Shown: piece after piece, positions 1-6,171 of the stretch
Position numbering within the stretch: the stretch's first letter is position 1
Layout of the letters: the number at the start of each line of letters is the position of its first letter
Position numbers and translations under genes: made by a program
Source: JBNJEM01 sp051745935
Lineage (GTDB): Bacteria; Planctomycetota; Planctomycetia; Pirellulales; Pirellulaceae
NCBI GenBank assembly: GCA_051745935.1
Contig: JBNJEM010000486.1
Coordinates: 1 to 6,171 of the forward strand
Direction of reading: 5' to 3'
DNA: 6,171 nucleotides
The notes under the pieces: model-generated
Told to the model about the DNA's origin: nothing
What the model saw: only the letters and a program-made list of their open reading frames with translations
Database searches by the model: none

Positions 1-1
1 G

Positions 2-229
2 GTCGCGGATGACTTTCTCCGCCGCGAGTCCGACCAACGGGAGGACGGCTTGCGTCGGGCAGCTTTGCACCCGGAAAAATCCAACCGCCTGAAATATAAC
101 CTCGCCTCGATCCAGGAGTACGCGGACACCGACCGGCCACGATTCGAGTTCTCCTGGTGGAACGCCCTCGCCGTGGACCACGTTGCCGCGGCGCTTCGGG
201 TCGACGAAATCGACGCCTGGGACCCGTGA
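2..229 (+). CDS. C-terminal 75 residues of an unrecognised protein (5' end outside window)
   Basis: An open frame enters from the left edge, has no stop before the TGA at 227-229, and encodes 75 residues. It starts with VADDFLRRESDQ and ends with VDEIDAWDP. The tail is soluble and rich in charged residues (many Arg, Asp, Glu), with an aromatic patch (FEFSWWNAL, about residues 49-57). I see no membrane segment or known motif and do not recognise the family. It counts as real because it is open to the edge and stops 4 bases before the convergent typA stop, as expected of packed convergent genes. It is too short to give a function, and the start lies outside the window. Confidence 0.6.
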   Translation, partial: VADDFLRRESDQREDGLRRAALHPEKSNRLKYNLASIQEYADTDRPRFEFSWWNALAVDHVAAALRVDEIDAWDP

Positions 230-233
230 CGAC

Positions 234-2060
234 TCAGACGCCGCTTTTGGCCAAGCGGCGTACCTGTTTGCGGCGTTCGGTGGTGCTCAAAACCACCTTT
301 CGCAGTCGCAGTTGCGTCGGCGTGACCTCGACCAGCTCGTCATCCTCGATGTACTCGAGGGCCGCTTCCAGCGAAAACTGGCGCGGCGGCTTCAGCTGGA
401 TATTGCGGTCGCTGCCGGCGGCCCGGATATTCGTCAGCTTCTTTTCCTTGGTGGGGTTCACGTTCATATCATCGGATCGGCTGTTCTCGCCAACGATCAT
501 CCCTTCGTAGACCGCGTCGCCCGGCTTCACGAACATTTCGGCGCGTTCTTGGAGACCATCGAGCCCGAAGGCGACCGCGCGCCCCCCGACCATCGAGACG
601 AGCACGCCGTTCGCCCGGCCGGCCATGTCTCCTTCCGCCGGTTTGTAACACTCGAACCGGTGGTGGATAATCGCCGTGCCCTGGGTGGCGTTAAGCAGCT
701 GCGTTCGAAGCCCGATGAGTCCCCGCGCGGGGATACTGAACACCAGGAACGTGTACTCGTCATGCGTGGTGACCTCCACGGTCTCGCCACGCCGCGCGCC
801 GACCAGCTCCATCACGGGCCCCATCTTCTCATGCGGTACCTCGACCACCAGCGACTCGTAGGGCTCCTCCCGCACCCCGTCTCGCGTGCGGAGGATGACC
901 CGCGGCTTGCCAATCGACATCTCGTAGCCTTCGCGCCGCATGGTCTCGATGAGCACGGACAGGTGCAACAGTCCCCGCCCGGAGACGCGGTACCCGTCGA
1001 CCTCGTCCATGTCCTCGACCCGCAGCGCGACATTGCGCTCCGTCTCCCGGAACAGTCGCTCGCGGAGGTGCCGGCTCGTAAGATACTTCCCCTCTCGCCC
1101 CGCGAACGGCGACGAATTGATGCTGAACACCATCTGGAGCGTCGGTTTGTCGATGGTCACCCGAGGCAGGGCCCGCGGCGCGGACGGGTCGCAAATCGTA
1201 TCCCCAATGGCGGTGTTTTGCAGCCCGACCAGGGCCACCACGTCGCCCGCCGCCGCTTTGTCCACCTGCCGCCGGCCAAGTTTGTCGAACACGTGGACCT
1301 CGGCGACCTTGGCTTCGTCATTCGCTCCATCCTCCCGCATCAGCACGACCGGCTGGCCACTGCGGATTTCGCCGGCGGCAATTCGGCCGATGGCGATCCG
1401 CCCGACGTAGTCGGACCAGTCCAGTGTCGTCACGCGCATCCGCAGCGGCGACTCGGCGTCAATCGCCGGGCCCGGCACGTGGCCCACAATGGCCTCGAAG
1501 ACCGGCTTCATCGAATCGCCCGGCTGGTCCAGCGAGTGCGACGCCACCCCTTCCTTGGCCGACGCGAACAGGTAGGGGAACTCGGCCGTTTCCTCATCGG
1601 CGCCCAAATCAACGAACAAATCGAACGTCTCGCCGAGCACCTCCTCGCCGCGAGCGTCCGGGCGGTCGATCTTATTGATCACCACAACCGGCTTCAAGCG
1701 GGCTTCGAGCGCCTTGGAAAGCACGAAGCGGGTCTGCGGCATGGGCCCCTCCGCCGCGTCGACCAGGACGAGGCAACCGTCGGCCATGCCGAGCACCCGT
1801 TCGACTTCTCCGCCAAAGTCGGCATGCCCCGGCGTGTCAATCAAATTGATCTTAACCCCCCGATAGGGCAGGGCGATGTTCTTGGCCAGGATCGTAATGC
1901 CGCGTTCCCGTTCGAGTTCGTTCGAGTCGAGGATGCAGTCGCCTCTCAGCTGGCTGGCGCGAAACTCGCCACTCTGGCGTAGCAGACCATCGACCAGCGT
2001 CGTCTTGCCATGATCGACATGGGCGATGATGGCGATATTTCGGATGTCGTTGCGGCGCAT
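234..2060 (-). CDS. typA: Ribosome-associated GTPase TypA/BipA
   Basis: Translational GTPase that binds the ribosome and is linked in other bacteria to 50S assembly, cold growth and stress responses; it acts in the cytoplasm. The product is 608 residues, the usual family length (E. coli about 607). Visible GTPase motifs are G1 AHVDHGKTTL (13-22), G2 RGITI (53-57), G3 DTPGH (75-79), G4 NKID (129-132) and G5 SAK (167-169). The EF-G-like domains II, III and V follow. The C-terminal domain specific to TypA carries RGLIGLR (446-452), NVNPTKEKKLTN (533-544) and DDELVEVTPTQLRLRK. The ATG at 2060 is chosen because MRRNDIRNIAIIAHVDHG is the standard family N-terminus. The frame runs on to 2258, but that part enters the stress-protein gene and has no family-like sequence. 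The ribosome-binding site is weak (GTGAG just upstream). The gene lies 173 bases downstream of the stress-protein gene on the same strand. Confidence 0.97.
   Translation of the reverse strand: MRRNDIRNIAIIAHVDHGKTTLVDGLLRQSGEFRASQLRGDCILDSNELERERGITILAKNIALPYRGVKINLIDTPGHADFGGEVERVLGMADGCLVLVDAAEGPMPQTRFVLSKALEARLKPVVVINKIDRPDARGEEVLGETFDLFVDLGADEETAEFPYLFASAKEGVASHSLDQPGDSMKPVFEAIVGHVPGPAIDAESPLRMRVTTLDWSDYVGRIAIGRIAAGEIRSGQPVVLMREDGANDEAKVAEVHVFDKLGRRQVDKAAAGDVVALVGLQNTAIGDTICDPSAPRALPRVTIDKPTLQMVFSINSSPFAGREGKYLTSRHLRERLFRETERNVALRVEDMDEVDGYRVSGRGLLHLSVLIETMRREGYEMSIGKPRVILRTRDGVREEPYESLVVEVPHEKMGPVMELVGARRGETVEVTTHDEYTFLVFSIPARGLIGLRTQLLNATQGTAIIHHRFECYKPAEGDMAGRANGVLVSMVGGRAVAFGLDGLQERAEMFVKPGDAVYEGMIVGENSRSDDMNVNPTKEKKLTNIRAAGSDRNIQLKPPRQFSLEAALEYIEDDELVEVTPTQLRLRKVVLSTTERRKQVRRLAKSGV
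238..261. terminator. Perfect 9-bp hairpin at the convergent gene ends
   Basis: ACGCCGCTT (238-246) and AAGCGGCGT (253-261) are perfect inverted repeats around a 6-base loop, TTGGCC. The hairpin begins 9 bases after the plus-strand stop and lies within the last codons of typA. On the plus strand it is followed by ACCTGTTTG, which is only weakly T-rich. On the minus strand no T-tract follows. It may end plus-strand transcription or protect the 3' ends of both messages. Because it also encodes the typA C-terminus, chance cannot be excluded. Confidence 0.4.
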
Positions 2061-2103
2061 AAGCTCACATTCTGATCTGTTCCGGGATGCGGGGAAGGTC
2101 GGA

Positions 2104-2147
2104 GGGGTAGAGAAAAAACCGTCCGCCCAAACCCCACACTCTACCCC
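2104..2147. repeat. 9-bp inverted repeat in the usp-typA gap
   Basis: GGGGTAGAG (2104-2112) and CTCTACCCC (2139-2147) match perfectly, separated by 26 bases. On the minus strand the enclosed stretch ends in GGACGG followed by six Ts (2124-2113), which resembles the 3' half of an intrinsic terminator. A possible partner CCGTCC for that half lies upstream (2172-2167 on the minus strand). The repeat could be an operator for typA, a large-loop stem in its leader, or part of a terminator or attenuator. None of these is proven. Confidence 0.35.
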
Positions 2148-2186
2148 GGCCCGAGCGATCCGTCCAGGACGGCGGGGGGGAAACCA

Positions 2187-2214
2187 GTCCGTGAGGCTAG
2201 ACCGCCTGACGGAC
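2187..2214 (-). terminator. Stem-loop downstream of the stress-protein gene
   Basis: On the minus strand GTCCGTCAGGC pairs with GCCTCACGGAC (11 positions, one mismatch) around a 6-base loop. It starts 19 bases after the stop codon of the universal stress protein. The following sequence is TGGTTTCCCC, so the T-tract is short. It may be a weak or factor-assisted terminator of the ATPase operon, or a stabilising 3' hairpin. Confidence 0.45.
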
Positions 2215-2233
2215 GTCCATCGGCGACTCACGG

Positions 2234-2686
2234 TCACTTGACGACCAAGATGGGGCACGTGGTGCGGTCCAGAATCTGCTGTCGCTGACGGGCCAGTAAA
2301 TCGTGTTTGACCCGGGCGGACGAAAAGGCGCCCATGGCCAACAGGTCCACGCCGCGTTCGGCCAGCTCTTTGGGCACCACGACCTCGCTGTTGCCCGATC
2401 GCAGCACCTCCTCGACCTGGACGCGTTTGGACATGGCCCGCTGGCAGACTTCGTCCAGATGGTTCCGCGCGCTCTGCTGCAGTTCGCTCTGCAACTCCGC
2501 CATCTCGGAGTCGACCAGGATGTGGACGTTGAGCAGCTGCCGCAGCGTGTCGGTGTCCACGACCGCCATGGCGGTGATCCGCGCGCCGAGCATGCGGGCC
2601 AGCTCGATGGCATAGTCCGCCGCATGGAACGATGATTCCGTCCCGTCGACCAAAACCAGAATATTGGTGACCCGTGATCTAGCCAT
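2234..2686 (-). CDS. Universal stress protein (UspA family), last gene of the ATPase operon
   Basis: A 150-residue cytoplasmic protein, one Usp domain long. The N-terminal strand NILVLVDGTESS (8-19) matches the family's first strand and loop. DLLAMGAF (114-121) matches the strand usually written D-L-I-V-M-G. The C-terminal TTCPILVVK is the typical last strand. The ATP-binding signature G-x2-G-x9-G-(S/T), expected after MG, is absent: the segment reads GAFSSARVKHDLLARQRQQ. It therefore looks like a UspA-type member that may not bind ATP in the usual way. The ATG at 2686 is preferred over the GTG at 2695, because AGGGGAG (2701-2695) sits 8 bases before the ATG while the GTG overlaps that site. 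The start overlaps the subunit D stop by 8 bases, so it is probably co-translated with the ATPase. What it does for the ATPase is unknown. Confidence 0.9.
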   Translation of the reverse strand: MARSRVTNILVLVDGTESSFHAADYAIELARMLGARITAMAVVDTDTLRQLLNVHILVDSEMAELQSELQQSARNHLDEVCQRAMSKRVQVEEVLRSGNSEVVVPKELAERGVDLLAMGAFSSARVKHDLLARQRQQILDRTTCPILVVK

Positions 2687-3326
2687 TGCTGACACTCCCC
2701 TCGTCTCGGCCGCGCATGCGATCCTTGATCATCTTCTGGATGACGAACGATTCGCGTTCCCGTTCTTCCAGACTGGACATGATATACTCGATGGTTTCGG
2801 AATAATCCGGTATGAAGACTTTGGACAACGCGTTGCAACGTCGCTGGGTCTTGCGCAGCTCGCGGGCCATCCGAATCACCGAGTTTTCCAATTCGGCCAA
2901 TTCCGCTAGCAACCTTACCGCGTCCACGAATCGTCGCATGGCGGTGTCGGTGCGGGCGGAGGTGCCTCCGACGCCGAACTGGACACTCCACTCCGCCGGC
3001 TCCGCCGTCACCGTGGGCAGGTGAATTCCCATCAGGTTTTGCGAAGCCAGTTGCACTTGGTGGTCGAGGACCACGGCCAGTGCGGCTCGATCGACGCCCG
3101 GCGAGCCGACATCCAACACGGCTCCCTCCAACGCGGCGAAGGCCTCCCGCAGGGCCTCGGCGACACGACGTTCCGCATCCCGGGCCCGACCCAGCCGGCT
3201 CATCAGCTCATAAACCAGGATTTGCCGCTTCAAGTCGAGCAATTCGTAGCCTTCCTTGGCCGAGTCCAGTTGGTTGCTCAGCTCCAGGTAGTTCGATTTG
3301 GTGGGCGCTACGTTCAACTTAGCCAT
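2679..3326 (-). CDS. atpD: V/A-type ATPase subunit D (central stalk)
   Basis: The long coiled-coil shaft of the V1/A1 head; it rotates inside the A3B3 hexamer and couples ATP hydrolysis or synthesis to ion movement at the membrane. The 215 residues fit the family. The N-terminal helix carries KLNVAPTKSNYLELSNQL (3-20), followed by DLKRQILVYELM. The C-terminal helix carries the conserved RRCNAL (162-167), IPDY (172-175), TIEYI and LEERERESF. The middle section is more variable, as expected. The ATG at 3326 is chosen because the strong site GAGGAGGAG (3339-3331) lies just upstream and the family N-terminus begins here; the 29 residues from 3413 to 3327 come from another frame of subunit B. The first 8 bases overlap the end of subunit B, and the last 8 overlap the start of the stress protein. 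Confidence 0.96.
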   Translation of the reverse strand: MAKLNVAPTKSNYLELSNQLDSAKEGYELLDLKRQILVYELMSRLGRARDAERRVAEALREAFAALEGAVLDVGSPGVDRAALAVVLDHQVQLASQNLMGIHLPTVTAEPAEWSVQFGVGGTSARTDTAMRRFVDAVRLLAELAELENSVIRMARELRKTQRRCNALSKVFIPDYSETIEYIMSSLEERERESFVIQKMIKDRMRGRDEGSVSNG

Positions 3327-4755
3327 CCGACTCCTCCTCGTTGCGGTAATGCGTCTCCAGCAACGCGTCGCTGACTCGATGCAGTTCTTCGCGTGGCAAC
3401 ATCGACAAGACATCCCAGCCGATTTCCAGGGTGGTCTCGATCGATCGGTCCTCGGCTTCTCCCTGGCTCAGGAACTTGCGTTCAAACGCGTCCCCGAAAC
3501 GCATGTACTCTTTGTCCAACAGGCTCAGCTCTTCCTCGCCCACGACGTCGGCGAGGGCCCGAACCCGCTTGACGTAGGCGTAGCAGGCGAACAGCTGGCT
3601 GGCCAGCGCCGGGTGATCATCCCGCGTGTACCCTTTGCCCACGCCGTCTTTCATCAACCGCGACAGGCTGGGCAGACCGGCTATCGGCGGGTAAACACTC
3701 CGCTGGAACAGCGCCCGATCGAGCACGATTTGCCCTTCGGTGATATAGCCGGTCAAGTCGGGAACGGGGTGACTGATATCGTCGGCGGGCATGGTCAGAA
3801 TTGCCATTTGCGTGATCGAGCCCGGGGAGGTTCCGATCCGGCCGGCCCGCTCATAGAGGCTGGCCAGGTCGGAATAGAGGTAGCCCGGGTACCCTTTGCG
3901 GCCGGGAATCTCGCCGCGGGCCGTCCCCACCTCGCGCAAGCTTTCGCAGTAGTTGGTCATGTCGGTCAGCAACAGCAGCACGTGGCGGCCGCAGTCGAAC
4001 GCCAGATGCTCGGCCATGGTCAGGGCAACTCGCGGCGTCAGCAGTCGTTCCACGCTCGGTGCGTCGGCCAGGGACAGGAACATGACCGTGCGGGCCAACG
4101 CGCCGGACTCCTCGAAATCCCGGATGAAATACCGCGACACATCGTGCTTGACTCCCATGGCTCCGAAGACGATCGAAAACTCGACGTTCTCGTCCAGCAG
4201 TTTCGCCTGCCGCACGATCTGGGCGGCGACGCGGTCGTGCGGCAAGCCGTTTCCGGAAAAGATCGGCAACTTCTGCCCCCGCACCAGCGCATTCATGCCA
4301 TCGATGGCCGACAGCCCCGTCTGGATGAACTCCCGCGGATACTCCCGAGCGTGTGGGTTGATGGGCAACCCGTTGATATCCCGCCGGTCGGTGGACAGCG
4401 GCGGCGGGCCGTCGTCGATGGGGCGGCCCAATCCGTCAAACACGCGGCCCAACATCCCCCTGGACACGGGCAGGCGAAAACTCTCGCCCAAAAACCGGAC
4501 TCGCGTCCGCTGGTTCGACAACCCCGTGGTTCCCTCCAGCACCTGGACCACCGCCTGCTGGTAGGACGTATCGAGCACGCGACCCAAACGCAGCTTGCCC
4601 TCCGCGTCCAACACTTCCACGACCTCGTCGAATCCGACGTCCCGGACACGTTCCACGACGAGCAGCGGTCCATCGATCTCGGTCGTACCGACGTACTGCA
4701 GGCCCCTGTCTTCGATCTCAAGTTGTAGACTCGACACGTTGTGTTCTTTCTCCAC
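3319..4755 (-). CDS. atpB: V/A-type ATPase subunit B (non-catalytic)
   Basis: The non-catalytic partner of subunit A in the A3B3 head. With the GTG start at 4755 it has 478 residues, normal for the family; the frame extends to an ATG at 4836, which would add 27 atypical residues. Conserved stretches (numbered from the GTG) are TGLSAIDGMNALVRGQKLP (146-164) and SGNGLPHDRVAAQI (167-180), which replaces a Walker A motif as usual in B subunits. Then come LLLLTDMTNYCESLREV (260-276), GYPGYLYSDLASLYERAGRI (288-307), the PADDISHPVPDLTGYITEGQ block (323-342) and LPSLSRLMKDGVGKG (361-375). GAGGA (4765-4761) sits 5 bases before the GTG, whereas the ATG at 4836 has no such site and lies next to a hairpin. 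The gene follows subunit A after 108 bases and overlaps subunit D by 8. Confidence 0.96.
   Translation of the reverse strand: MEKEHNVSSLQLEIEDRGLQYVGTTEIDGPLLVVERVRDVGFDEVVEVLDAEGKLRLGRVLDTSYQQAVVQVLEGTTGLSNQRTRVRFLGESFRLPVSRGMLGRVFDGLGRPIDDGPPPLSTDRRDINGLPINPHAREYPREFIQTGLSAIDGMNALVRGQKLPIFSGNGLPHDRVAAQIVRQAKLLDENVEFSIVFGAMGVKHDVSRYFIRDFEESGALARTVMFLSLADAPSVERLLTPRVALTMAEHLAFDCGRHVLLLLTDMTNYCESLREVGTARGEIPGRKGYPGYLYSDLASLYERAGRIGTSPGSITQMAILTMPADDISHPVPDLTGYITEGQIVLDRALFQRSVYPPIAGLPSLSRLMKDGVGKGYTRDDHPALASQLFACYAYVKRVRALADVVGEEELSLLDKEYMRFGDAFERKFLSQGEAEDRSIETTLEIGWDVLSMLPREELHRVSDALLETHYRNEEESDG
3331..3339 (-). promoter_or_regulatory. Strong ribosome-binding site for subunit D
   Basis: GAGGAGGAG lies inside the last codons of subunit B (the EEE of its C-terminus). 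Its GGAGG core is 6 bases from the ATG at 3326. This site decides the D start and implies that ribosomes ending B can restart on D. Confidence 0.8.
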
Positions 4756-4760
4756 GGCGT

Positions 4761-4765
4761 TCCTC
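4761..4765 (-). promoter_or_regulatory. Ribosome-binding site deciding the GTG start of subunit B
   Basis: GAGGA followed by the 5-base spacer ACGCC and then GTG at 4755. It supports the GTG start over the upstream in-frame ATG at 4836. Confidence 0.65.
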
Positions 4766-4815
4766 GATCCTTCACTCGTTCGCAAGAAGTAGGCCGGACC
4801 ACTCTCGCGGACACC

Positions 4816-4833
4816 GAATTGTCTTGAATTGTC
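4816..4833. repeat. Tandem 8-bp direct repeat with 10-bp period in the A-B gap
   Basis: GAATTGTC occurs at 4816-4823 and again at 4826-4833, separated by TT; on the minus strand this reads GACAATTC twice. The two copies are one helical turn apart and form an AT-rich patch in GC-rich surroundings. It could be a protein-binding site or an unstructured RNA segment between the terminator-like hairpin and the start of subunit B. I found no convincing -10/-35 pair nearby. Confidence 0.5.
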
Positions 4834-4837
4834 CATG

Positions 4838-4862
4838 AAAACCGGGCGCCCATCCCGGCTTT
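4838..4862 (-). terminator. Intrinsic-terminator-like hairpin between subunits A and B
   Basis: On the minus strand AAAGCCGGG pairs with CCCGGTTTT (nine pairs, one of them G-U) around the 7-base loop ATGGGCG, beginning one base after the subunit A stop codon. With its A-tract, GC-rich core and T-tract it has the shape of a Rho-independent terminator, although the T-run is only four bases and the stem is modest. Inside an operon it may act as a partial terminator, an attenuator or an RNA-processing site. Confidence 0.5.
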
Positions 4863-4863
4863 G

Positions 4864-6171
4864 TCAACGCGACTTCACGTACTCCTGCTCCAACTCGTCC
4901 AATGCCTGGTTGACTTCTCGTTCCAGGGCCAAGAGGGCATCCATCTCGTCATTGCCGTACGTTTGCTTGGCGCGGATGATCCGTGGGACACAGGGTAACT
5001 GGCGGAGGCGTGCCAAGGGGGCGCCGGCGCGGATGATCTCGCTGCTCCGCCGATGGAACGTCAGAATCATCCGCAACAGGACAATCTGCCGCTCCGGTTT
5101 GCAATACATGTCTTTTTCGTCGAAGGCGCTCTGGGTCAGGAACCCGTCTTTGAGCATTTCGGCGGTGAACAGCACCACTCGCTGCGTATCAGGCAACACG
5201 TCCGGCCCGACTAGCTTCACGATTTGCTGCAACCGATCCTCGCGCTGCAGTACCTCGATCGCCTCCTGCCGCAGCGTGGTCCACTGCGGGGACCGCCGCT
5301 GCCACCAGGGGCTGATTTCCCCAATGTATTCCGAATACGAACGCAGCCAATGGATCGAGGGGTAGTGTCGCGCGTTGGCCAGTTCCGTATCCAATGCCCA
5401 GAAGCAGCGAATAAAGCGCCGGGTGTGCTGGGTTACCGGTTCCGAAAAATCGCCGCCCGGCGGACTCACGGCCCCGACGATGGTGATCGACCCTTCGCCC
5501 CCCTCCAGAGTCTCCACCGCCCCGCCCCGTTCATAAAACTGGGCCAGTCGCGTGGCCAAGGTCGCCGGAAATCCCTCTTCGGCCGGCATTTCCTCCAACC
5601 GCGCGGCCAGTTCGCGCAAGGCTTCGGCCCACCGGCTGGTTGAATCGGCGAACACCGCTACGTTTCGTCCCTGATCGCGGTAGTATTCCGCCAGCGTAAT
5701 GCCCGTGTAGATCGAGACCTCGCGGGCGGCGACCGGCATGTTCGAGGTGTTGGCAATCAGGATCGTCCGTTCGATCAGCGGACGTCCCGACTCGGGATCC
5801 TCCAATTCCGGAAACTCCTGCAGCACTTCCGTCATTTCGTTGCCCCGCTCGCCGCAGCCGATATACACAATGAGGTCGGCATTGGACCACTTGGCCAACT
5901 GGTGCTGGGTGATCGTCTTGCCCGTGCCGAATCCACCGGGGATGGCGGCCGTGCCGCCTTTGCCGATCGGAAACAACGTATCGATGATCCGCTGCCCGGT
6001 CACCAACGGCTCGGAAATGGCTCGCCGCCGGCGGATGGGACGCGGGCTGCGGACGGGCCAGTGCTGCACCATGGTCAGCTCCCGCGGACCCGCCGGCGTG
6101 TCGACCACCGCTATCGTGTCGTGGAGGGTGTACGAACCCGCCTCGGCCAGGAATTTCAGGGGCCCCCCCAC
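4864..6171 (-). CDS. atpA: V/A-type ATPase catalytic subunit A (N-terminus outside window)
   Basis: The catalytic ATP-binding subunit of the V1/A1 head. The 435 visible residues are the C-terminal three quarters of a protein usually near 580-600 residues; the frame runs open through the right edge and the first codon is not a true start. Numbered from the edge, it begins near the end of the A-specific insert, with HWPVRSPRP (37-45) and TGQRIIDTLFPIGKGG (58-73). Then come the Walker A motif GGFGTGKT (79-86), GCGERGNEMTEVL (105-117) with the catalytic Glu at 108, ANTSNMPVAARE (140-151), ADSTSRWAEALRE (175-187) and GAVSPPGGDFSEPVTQHTRR. The Walker A reads GGFGTGKT where archaeal and Thermus proteins have GPFGSGKT. 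The Glu distinguishes it from non-catalytic B subunits. The helical C-terminal domain is complete and ends in YVKSR. It is the first gene of the visible operon segment. Confidence 0.97.
   Translation of the reverse strand: MGGPLKFLAEAGSYTLHDTIAVVDTPAGPRELTMVQHWPVRSPRPIRRRRAISEPLVTGQRIIDTLFPIGKGGTAAIPGGFGTGKTITQHQLAKWSNADLIVYIGCGERGNEMTEVLQEFPELEDPESGRPLIERTILIANTSNMPVAAREVSIYTGITLAEYYRDQGRNVAVFADSTSRWAEALRELAARLEEMPAEEGFPATLATRLAQFYERGGAVETLEGGEGSITIVGAVSPPGGDFSEPVTQHTRRFIRCFWALDTELANARHYPSIHWLRSYSEYIGEISPWWQRRSPQWTTLRQEAIEVLQREDRLQQIVKLVGPDVLPDTQRVVLFTAEMLKDGFLTQSAFDEKDMYCKPERQIVLLRMILTFHRRSSEIIRAGAPLARLRQLPCVPRIIRAKQTYGNDEMDALLALEREVNQALDELEQEYVKSR

Noticed and set aside
183..1982. 599-residue open frame on the plus strand opposite typA
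   Set aside because: It lies wholly antisense to a clear typA gene; long antisense frames are common in GC-rich genes. The translation is rich in His, Arg and Pro with no family-like motif.
2061..2258. 66-residue N-terminal extension of TypA
   Set aside because: It crosses the gap and runs into the stress-protein gene, shows no family similarity, and would give a protein longer than normal for TypA.
2197..2991. 264-residue minus-strand frame overlapping subunit D and the stress protein
   Set aside because: It is a different frame of two well-supported genes; the translation is dominated by Arg, Ser and Trp, as in out-of-frame GC-rich DNA.
3298..4728. 476-residue open frame on the plus strand opposite subunit B
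   Set aside because: Antisense shadow of a strongly conserved ATPase gene; low-complexity composition and no recognisable domain.
4756..4836. N-terminal extension of subunit B from the ATG at 4836
   Set aside because: The ATG has no ribosome-binding site and follows directly after a hairpin. The added 27 residues do not resemble B subunits, while the GTG at 4755 has a good site and gives the normal length.
4862..4867. Perfect TTGACA on the minus strand at the end of subunit A, as a possible -35 box
   Set aside because: No -10-like sequence occurs 16-18 bases downstream; that space is filled by the GC-rich hairpin. The hexamer includes the subunit A stop codon and is probably coincidental.

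Overview
GC-rich bacterial window (roughly 60% GC or more by eye) in which almost every base is coding and nearly all genes lie on the minus strand. It holds the 3' end of a rotary V/A-type ATPase operon, then a universal stress protein gene, then typA/bipA. The tail of an unrelated gene on the plus strand converges on typA. A bacterial V/A-type ATPase in a GC-rich genome fits Planctomycetota, with Deinococcus-Thermus and other V-ATPase-bearing phyla as alternatives. The planctomycete idea rests on the general feel of the proteins and has not been tested by a search.

Layout in transcription order on the minus strand: catalytic subunit A (6171 to 4864, 5' end outside the window); a 108-base gap with a terminator-like hairpin and a 10-bp-period direct repeat; non-catalytic subunit B (4755 to 3319, GTG start); central-stalk subunit D (3326 to 2679); a universal stress protein (2686 to 2234); a 173-base gap with two inverted repeats; and typA (2060 to 234). 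On the plus strand, bases 2 to 229 encode the last 75 residues of a protein I do not recognise. Its stop codon is 4 bases from the typA stop, and a perfect 9-bp hairpin sits just inside the typA end.

A, B and D belong to the soluble V1/A1 head: A and B form the hexamer, and D forms the rotating shaft inside it. The order A-B-D matches the end of the Thermus and archaeal V/A-ATPase operons, so the membrane and peripheral subunits (I, K/L, E, C, F, G) probably lie beyond base 6171. B, D and the stress protein are joined by two 8-base overlaps of identical design and are probably translationally coupled. I found no new multi-gene system. The best leads are the stress protein locked into the ATPase operon, the signals in the A-B gap, and the shared hairpin at the convergent gene ends.
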